9,387 bases of DNA from Clostridiales bacterium. Lineage in GTDB: Bacteria > Bacillota > Clostridia > Oscillospirales > Acutalibacteraceae. Made by a program: the position numbers and the translations under genes. Under the pieces are notes generated by a model. It was not told the origin of the DNA and ran no database searches. It worked only from the letters and a program-made list of their open reading frames with translations. The stretch covers positions 1-9,387 of the forward strand of contig DXXH01000093.1 of assembly GCA_019416395.1 (NCBI GenBank), written 5' to 3'. Position 1 is the first letter of the stretch; the number at the start of each line of letters is the position of its first letter. Shown here piece after piece: positions 6,445 to 9,387 of this stretch.

Positions 6445-7563
6445 TTATTGGCAAAGCTCGTTGAGCTTGGCGGCGGTGTCGTCCGCCACCTGCATCATCT
6501 CGTCCCAGTTGGTGTCGATCTGGGGGATCTCATCCAGGTTGGTGCGGTTGGAGCACTCCACATCGCTGCGGCCGGGAAGCAGATAGGCATCCGCCACCAG
6601 CTGCTGGGCCTCGTCGCTGAACAGGAAGTCAATGAAAGCCTCAGCGTTCTCCATGTTGGGAGCGGTTTTCATAATCATGGCAGGCCGGGGGTTCACCACC
6701 GTGCCGCTCTCCGGGTAGTAAATGTTGATGGGCTCGCCGTCCGCGATGGAGGAATAGGCGTTGTAGTCCACACCGGCGATGAGGATGCCCTTCTCCCCGG
6801 TAGTGACGGCTTCCAGGGCGGCGGCGTTGGCGCCGGGCACGGTCAGGCCGTTGTTGGCCCAGGACTCCATAATGGCTTCCCCATCATCCAGGCCGGTGAC
6901 CAGGCCCGCCAGGAAATCCTTGCAAGCGCCGGACTTCTCCGGGTCGGGGATGGCGATGTCGTCGGCGTACTGGCTGTCGGCCAGGCCGGCCCAGTCGGCG
7001 GAGAGCTCCGGATAAACGGTGGTGTTGTAGATCACGCCCACGGCGGAGGCACTGTAACCAAACAGCATGCTGTCCTCATCGACCCATCCCTCGTTAATCT
7101 TGTCGGCGTTCTCAGGGGTATAGCTGACGATCTGGCCGTCCTCTTTCATGGAGAGGCCGTCCGACCAAGAGGCCAGGATGACCACGTCCGCCACCGGGTT
7201 GGCAGCCTCAGTTTCCAGCCGGGCCAGGATCTCGCCGGTGGTACCCTGGAACTGCTCCACCTCCACGCCGGTCTTCTCCGTGAAAGCCGCGGCGATCTTG
7301 TCCGCCAGACCGGCGGGGCTGGGCATATACACGGTCACTTTGCCCGAAAGCTCCGTGCCGGTTTCCTCAGCGCTGGTATCGCTGCTCTCGGAAGAGGATT
7401 GGCTCTCACTGGAGGAGGGCTGGCTTTCACTGGAAGAGCTTTGGCTTTGAGAGTTTTCAGAACTGGCAGAAGAAGTCCCGCTGCCGCCGCAGGCTGCCAA
7501 GCTGACGCACAGGCACAGGGCCAATAGGGCGCTTCCCACTCGTTTTACCATGGATTGTTTCAT
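6445..7563 (-). CDS. Solute-binding lipoprotein of the ABC importer
   Basis: A 372-residue extracellular binding protein anchored to the membrane by lipid. The signal peptide runs MKQSMVKRVGS plus a hydrophobic core, with a lipobox LAAC and lipidated Cys25. Residues about 27-70 are a Ser/Glu/Gln-rich linker. The binding domain then starts KVTVYMPSPAGLADK and resembles family-1 solute-binding proteins of the AfuA/FbpA and PhnS2 group. The paired tyrosines that bind iron in FbpA are not evident at the expected place (GVDYNAYSS). Several Ser/Thr-Gly contacts (PSPAG, QGTTGE, YPESGT) would suit a phosphate or phosphonate group, so a phosphonate or sugar phosphate is my tentative preference over iron. 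Its ribosome site AAGGAG is encoded by the last two codons of the ATPase gene, 9 nt before this ATG. Confidence 0.9.
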   Translation of the reverse strand: MKQSMVKRVGSALLALCLCVSLAACGGSGTSSASSENSQSQSSSSESQPSSSESQSSSESSDTSAEETGTELSGKVTVYMPSPAGLADKIAAAFTEKTGVEVEQFQGTTGEILARLETEAANPVADVVILASWSDGLSMKEDGQIVSYTPENADKINEGWVDEDSMLFGYSASAVGVIYNTTVYPELSADWAGLADSQYADDIAIPDPEKSGACKDFLAGLVTGLDDGEAIMESWANNGLTVPGANAAALEAVTTGEKGILIAGVDYNAYSSIADGEPINIYYPESGTVVNPRPAMIMKTAPNMENAEAFIDFLFSDEAQQLVADAYLLPGRSDVECSNRTNLDEIPQIDTNWDEMMQVADDTAAKLNELCQ

Positions 7564-7569
7564 CGTCTT

Positions 7570-8535
7570 TCACTCCTTATTCACTGTGATGATTTGGTCA
7601 GGCTGTATAGTAACGGACAGCGTATCCCCCACAGCCGCTTTTCTGCCGCTGTGGACTGTCCAGGTTACGTCTGGTTTGAACCGGAGTCGCACCTCGTAGG
7701 TGTCCCCCAGGTACTGCACTCCCTCCACCGGAAGGGAGTATGTTTTTCCGCCCCCGCCTTGGGACGTGGCTACCGTCTCTGGACGGAACAAATGGGTTTC
7801 GTCCAGCCAGTTGGATTTTCCCACAAAATGGGCTACAAAAGCCGTGGACGGGTGATGATAGATCTCTTCCGGGGTGGCGTATTGCTCTACAACCCCATTG
7901 TGGAGCACGGCAATTTTGTCGCTCATGCTCATTGCCTCCGTCTGGTCATGGGTGACGAATACCGAAGTAAAGCCCAGGGCAGAGACAAGATCTTTCAGTT
8001 CGTGGCGCATCTCCTCCCGGAGAAGGGCATCCAAGGCAGACAATGGCTCGTCAAAGAGGATGCAGCTGGGTTTGATGACAATGGCCCGGGCGAAAGCCAC
8101 CCGCTGCTGCTGCCCGCCGGAAAGCTGGTGAGGATACCGCTGGGCCAGGTCCTCCAAGTGTACCCGGCGCAAGGCTTCCATCACGTTCTCTTTTAAATGC
8201 TCCGCCCGCTTTTGCGCCCGCAGGCCAAAAGCCACATTTTCAAACACAGTCATGTGGGGCCACAGGGCGAAGTCCTGAAAGACAAAACCTAAGCCCCGCT
8301 TTTCCGGGGGAAGGTTTACCCTGTTTGCGGCGGAAAACACACAACGGTCATCAAACCAAATTTCCCCGGTGTCCGGGGTCTCCAGCCCGGCGATCATCCG
8401 CAGCAGGGTGGTTTTCCCGCAGCCGGACGGCCCCAGCAAGGTGGTGAACTTCCCGCTGGGGATGGTGAACGTAGTGGGGGCAATCACTCGCTTTTCCCCA
8501 AATGCCTTTGTGATTTCTTGTAAACGTATTTCCAT
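7570..8535 (-). CDS. ABC importer ATP-binding protein
   Basis: A 321-residue cytoplasmic ATPase, first gene of the operon, that powers the importer. Motifs appear in order: Walker A GPSGCGKTT at 35-43, Q-loop Gln87 (FVFQDF), signature LSGGQ at 138-142, Walker B CILFDEP at 158-164, D-loop SALD at 166-169, and H-loop His196 (FVTHDQ). Residues after about 235 form the TOBE-type regulatory domain usual in Fe3+, phosphonate and spermidine importers (FVGKSNWL, YLGDTYEV). I start at ATG 8533-8535, with GCAGGG 5 nt upstream; a GTG two codons earlier would abut that site and is less likely. A TATAAT lies about 35 nt upstream. It ends 6 nt before the lipoprotein gene. Confidence 0.95.
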   Translation of the reverse strand: MEIRLQEITKAFGEKRVIAPTTFTIPSGKFTTLLGPSGCGKTTLLRMIAGLETPDTGEIWFDDRCVFSAANRVNLPPEKRGLGFVFQDFALWPHMTVFENVAFGLRAQKRAEHLKENVMEALRRVHLEDLAQRYPHQLSGGQQQRVAFARAIVIKPSCILFDEPLSALDALLREEMRHELKDLVSALGFTSVFVTHDQTEAMSMSDKIAVLHNGVVEQYATPEEIYHHPSTAFVAHFVGKSNWLDETHLFRPETVATSQGGGGKTYSLPVEGVQYLGDTYEVRLRFKPDVTWTVHSGRKAAVGDTLSVTIQPDQIITVNKE

Positions 8536-8538
8536 AAG

Positions 8539-8575
8539 CACCCTGCTTCATCAAATTCTTAACAGGGTGATTATA
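8539..8575 (-). promoter_or_regulatory. Operon promoter with inverted repeat
   Basis: On the minus strand a perfect TATAAT lies at 8570-8575. The -35 region is weak. A 7-bp inverted repeat, CACCCTG (8563-8569) and CAGGGTG (8539-8545), spaced 17 nt, runs from the -10 edge to the ribosome site. It could be a repressor operator. If the transcript started further upstream it could instead be an RNA hairpin hiding the AGGG ribosome site. Confidence 0.5.
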
Positions 8576-8617
8576 TGCTACCTCATCGCCGCGTTTCTAG
8601 CGTATTTTCGTTTTTAT

Positions 8618-8638
8618 TTGGTAAAAAAATGGTAAAAA
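8618..8638. repeat. TGGTAAAAA direct repeats, 11-bp period
   Basis: TGGTAAAAA occurs at 8619-8627 and again at 8630-8638, one helical turn apart, about 45 bp upstream of the operon -10. The placement fits an activator or recombinase binding site, but no regulator gene is nearby. Confidence 0.4.
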
Positions 8639-8644
8639 TCTGTT

Positions 8645-8954
8645 TTGCCATTTTGCCCTGGCTTTATATCGCGAGGGCGCTTTTTGGCTTTGTCGTTTTT
8701 TCTAATTTTGTTGCCGGGGCTCCCAGTTAAAAACAGCCTGCCCGTTGAACAAACTCACAGCGCGAACATCATTTCATTTTCTATTTACGAGAACGAAAAT
8801 GAGCCGAGGTTGGATGATTTTCTGCCTCTTTTCGTCTGTTTTGGAACGAAAATTTTTTCACAGCACCAAACCAGCACCACTCTTTTGGGACTTGTTCGGG
8901 AGAACCGGGCAACACCGGTCCTCACCCGCTCCCTGGTACGCTCTCCCACATCCA
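8645..8954. other. Non-coding end of the element, repeat-rich
   Basis: I see no gene here. Short repeated motifs are present: GAACGAAAAT at 8791-8800 and 8844-8853; its inverted core TTTTCGT at 8829-8835 and 8605-8611; CATTTTC/GAAAATG as an inverted pair at 8775-8781 and 8795-8801; and CAGCACCA twice at 8861-8868 and 8872-8879 with an 11-bp period. They lie within about 200 bp of the tRNA attachment scar, where tyrosine integrases commonly have arm-type sites. Confidence 0.5.
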
Positions 8955-8999
8955 CTCCAAAACCGCGTGCCGAGGGTTCAAGTCCTTCTGCCCCTGCCA
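8955..8999 (+). other. Attachment site: 3' half of tRNA-Trp (CCA)
   Basis: The sequence reads as anticodon loop CTCCAAA (anticodon CCA at 8957-8959), 3' anticodon stem ACCGC, variable region, T arm GAGGG-TTCAAGT-CCTTC, acceptor strand TGCCCCT, discriminator G and encoded CCA at 8997-8999. This fits Firmicute tRNA-Trp, whose 5' acceptor is AGGGGCA. No matching 5' acceptor, D arm or 5' anticodon stem (GCGGT) precedes it, so it is not a working gene. A 3' tRNA half left at an element end is the usual scar of tyrosine-integrase insertion. Given the plus-strand direction, the element should lie to the left, with the restored full tRNA at its far end. Confidence 0.85.
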
Positions 9000-9027
9000 G
9001 GTTTACTTGCCAAAAATGATGCAGGTA

Positions 9028-9059
9028 CGAAAAAAGCCCGGAATTCCGGGCTTTTTTCG
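9028..9059 (+). terminator. Perfectly palindromic terminator after the tRNA half
   Basis: A 32-nt perfect palindrome (16-bp arms: CGAAAAAAGCCCGGAA and complement) has an A tract before and a T tract after the GC stem, so it can stop transcription in both directions. It probably is the original terminator of the tRNA-Trp gene. Confidence 0.85.
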
Positions 9060-9082
9060 CGTTTTCAGGGCCGAAAAAGGCC

Positions 9083-9102
9083 CGTCACGGCGTGACGTTT
9101 TT
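9083..9102 (+). terminator. Hairpin CGTCAC/GTGACG with T tract
   Basis: A 6-bp perfect stem with a GGC loop is followed by five T residues. Just upstream GGGCC-GAAAAA-GGCCC (9068-9083) makes a second small hairpin. Together they may back up the terminator at 9028-9059. Confidence 0.5.
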
Positions 9103-9115
9103 GAATGAAACCGCA

Positions 9116-9145
9116 CCCGTCTGGCGGGATTCGAACCGACGTAAA
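9116..9145 (-). other. Possible tRNA T-arm remnant
   Basis: On the minus strand, GTCGGTTCGAATCCCGC resembles a tRNA T arm (loop TTCGAAT), but one stem pair is mismatched, no CCA end is found at the right distance and no 5' half exists. It may be another attachment scar, or chance. Confidence 0.25.
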
Positions 9146-9178
9146 AACATAAACATTCTTATTTTTAACCAAATGAAG

Positions 9179-9212
9179 CGGGAGCGGCGAAAAACGCGGC
9201 TCCCGTTTTTTT
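9179..9212 (+). terminator. Terminator CGGGAGC/GCTCCCG with T7
   Basis: A 7-bp outer stem plus an inner GCG/CGC pair around an A5 loop is followed by seven T residues. It points to the plus strand, though no gene is seen just before it. Confidence 0.75.
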
Positions 9213-9238
9213 ATTCCCCACAACAAAATATTTTTTCC

Positions 9239-9272
9239 AGGGCGATCTGAAAAAAATCAGGTCGCCCTTTTT
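9239..9272 (+). terminator. Terminator-like hairpin in the leader of the last gene
   Basis: A 12-bp stem (AGGGCGA and TCGCCCT, a T-G pair, then CTGA and TCAG) has an A6 loop and is followed by five T residues. It ends only 26 nt before the ATG at 9299, so it either isolates or attenuates that gene. Confidence 0.75.
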
Positions 9273-9298
9273 CTATTTCCGATGAAAGGAGAAAGCCC

Positions 9299-9387
9299 AT
9301 GCCCCTCTTCACTACCAAACCCACAGATCAGCTCTTCGAGCGCTTCATGAAGCACCAGCCAAATTTCAAGCCGGACGCTCCAGAGGC
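9299..9387 (+). CDS. Start of an unrecognised gene, cut by the window edge
   Basis: ATG at 9299-9301 is preceded by AAAGGAG (9285-9291) at 7 nt spacing, a strong start. The visible 29 residues begin MPLFTTKPTDQLFERFMKH and continue with Pro/Phe/Lys-rich sequence. I recognise no family. The soluble, basic N-terminus has no signal peptide or membrane segment. It stands alone after two tandem terminators, so it begins a new transcription unit outside the tRNA-linked element, possibly in host DNA or a neighbouring element. Confidence 0.7.
   Translation, partial: MPLFTTKPTDQLFERFMKHQPNFKPDAPE

Noticed and set aside
6409..7527. Long plus-strand open frame across the binding-protein gene
   Set aside because: It is antisense to a well-supported lipoprotein gene, has no ribosome site, and is Gly/Val/His-rich as expected from the complement of GC-rich coding DNA.
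8900..8999. A complete tRNA-Trp gene
   Set aside because: Only the 3' half from the anticodon loop is present. The bases before it cannot form the 5' anticodon stem, D arm or acceptor strand.
8645..9095. Two plus-strand frames running through the tRNA half and terminator
   Set aside because: They cross the tRNA fragment and a perfect terminator, lack ribosome sites and have no protein-like composition.

Overview
The window looks like an integrative-element locus in a Clostridia-class Firmicute, probably a gut Oscillospiraceae-type organism. The clues are strong AGGAGG-type ribosome binding sites, many T-tailed hairpin terminators, a Gly-Gly-Ser/Ser-Glu-rich lipoprotein linker, and a tRNA-Trp 3' half that fits Firmicute tRNA-Trp. 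The species cannot be named from sequence alone.

Layout from left to right. Positions 1-250 hold a terminator, a short broken copy of an integrase C-terminus (minus strand) and an extended -10 promoter. An alpha/beta hydrolase gene (289-1041, plus) follows. It converges on a full-length tyrosine recombinase gene (1053-2270, minus), whose C-terminal end matches the broken copy at 131-187, so the hydrolase sits between two integrase 3' ends. Positions 2316-3057 have no convincing gene but are rich in structure: a three-hairpin block ending in a T tract, a perfect GC-rich hairpin, and a pair of degenerate direct repeats exactly 200 bp apart. An HTH replication-initiator-like gene (minus) follows, and its expected start codon appears to be ACG.

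Positions 3687-8535 form one compact minus-strand operon, read from right to left: ABC ATPase, solute-binding lipoprotein, fused double permease, and a beta-CASP-like metallo-beta-lactamase-fold protein. The gaps are 6 nt, 23 nt and a 4-nt overlap. The transporter belongs to the Fe3+ / 2-aminoethylphosphonate / hexose-phosphate importer superfamily; its ligand cannot be fixed from sequence. The last gene's tight coupling to the permease is the most intriguing functional link.

Positions 8576-9298 contain no gene. They hold short repeats that could be recombinase arm sites, a 45-nt tRNA-Trp (CCA) 3' half lacking its 5' half (a classic tyrosine-integrase attachment scar), and four plus-strand terminator-like hairpins. 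A new plus-strand gene starts at 9299 and runs off the window.

My reading is that a tRNA-Trp-targeting element ends at about 8955, with the intact tRNA expected to the left outside the window. The integrase at 1053-2270 is the natural candidate for having made it, and the importer operon is either its cargo or older DNA captured by successive insertions. The extra integrase tail near the left edge argues for more than one insertion event.
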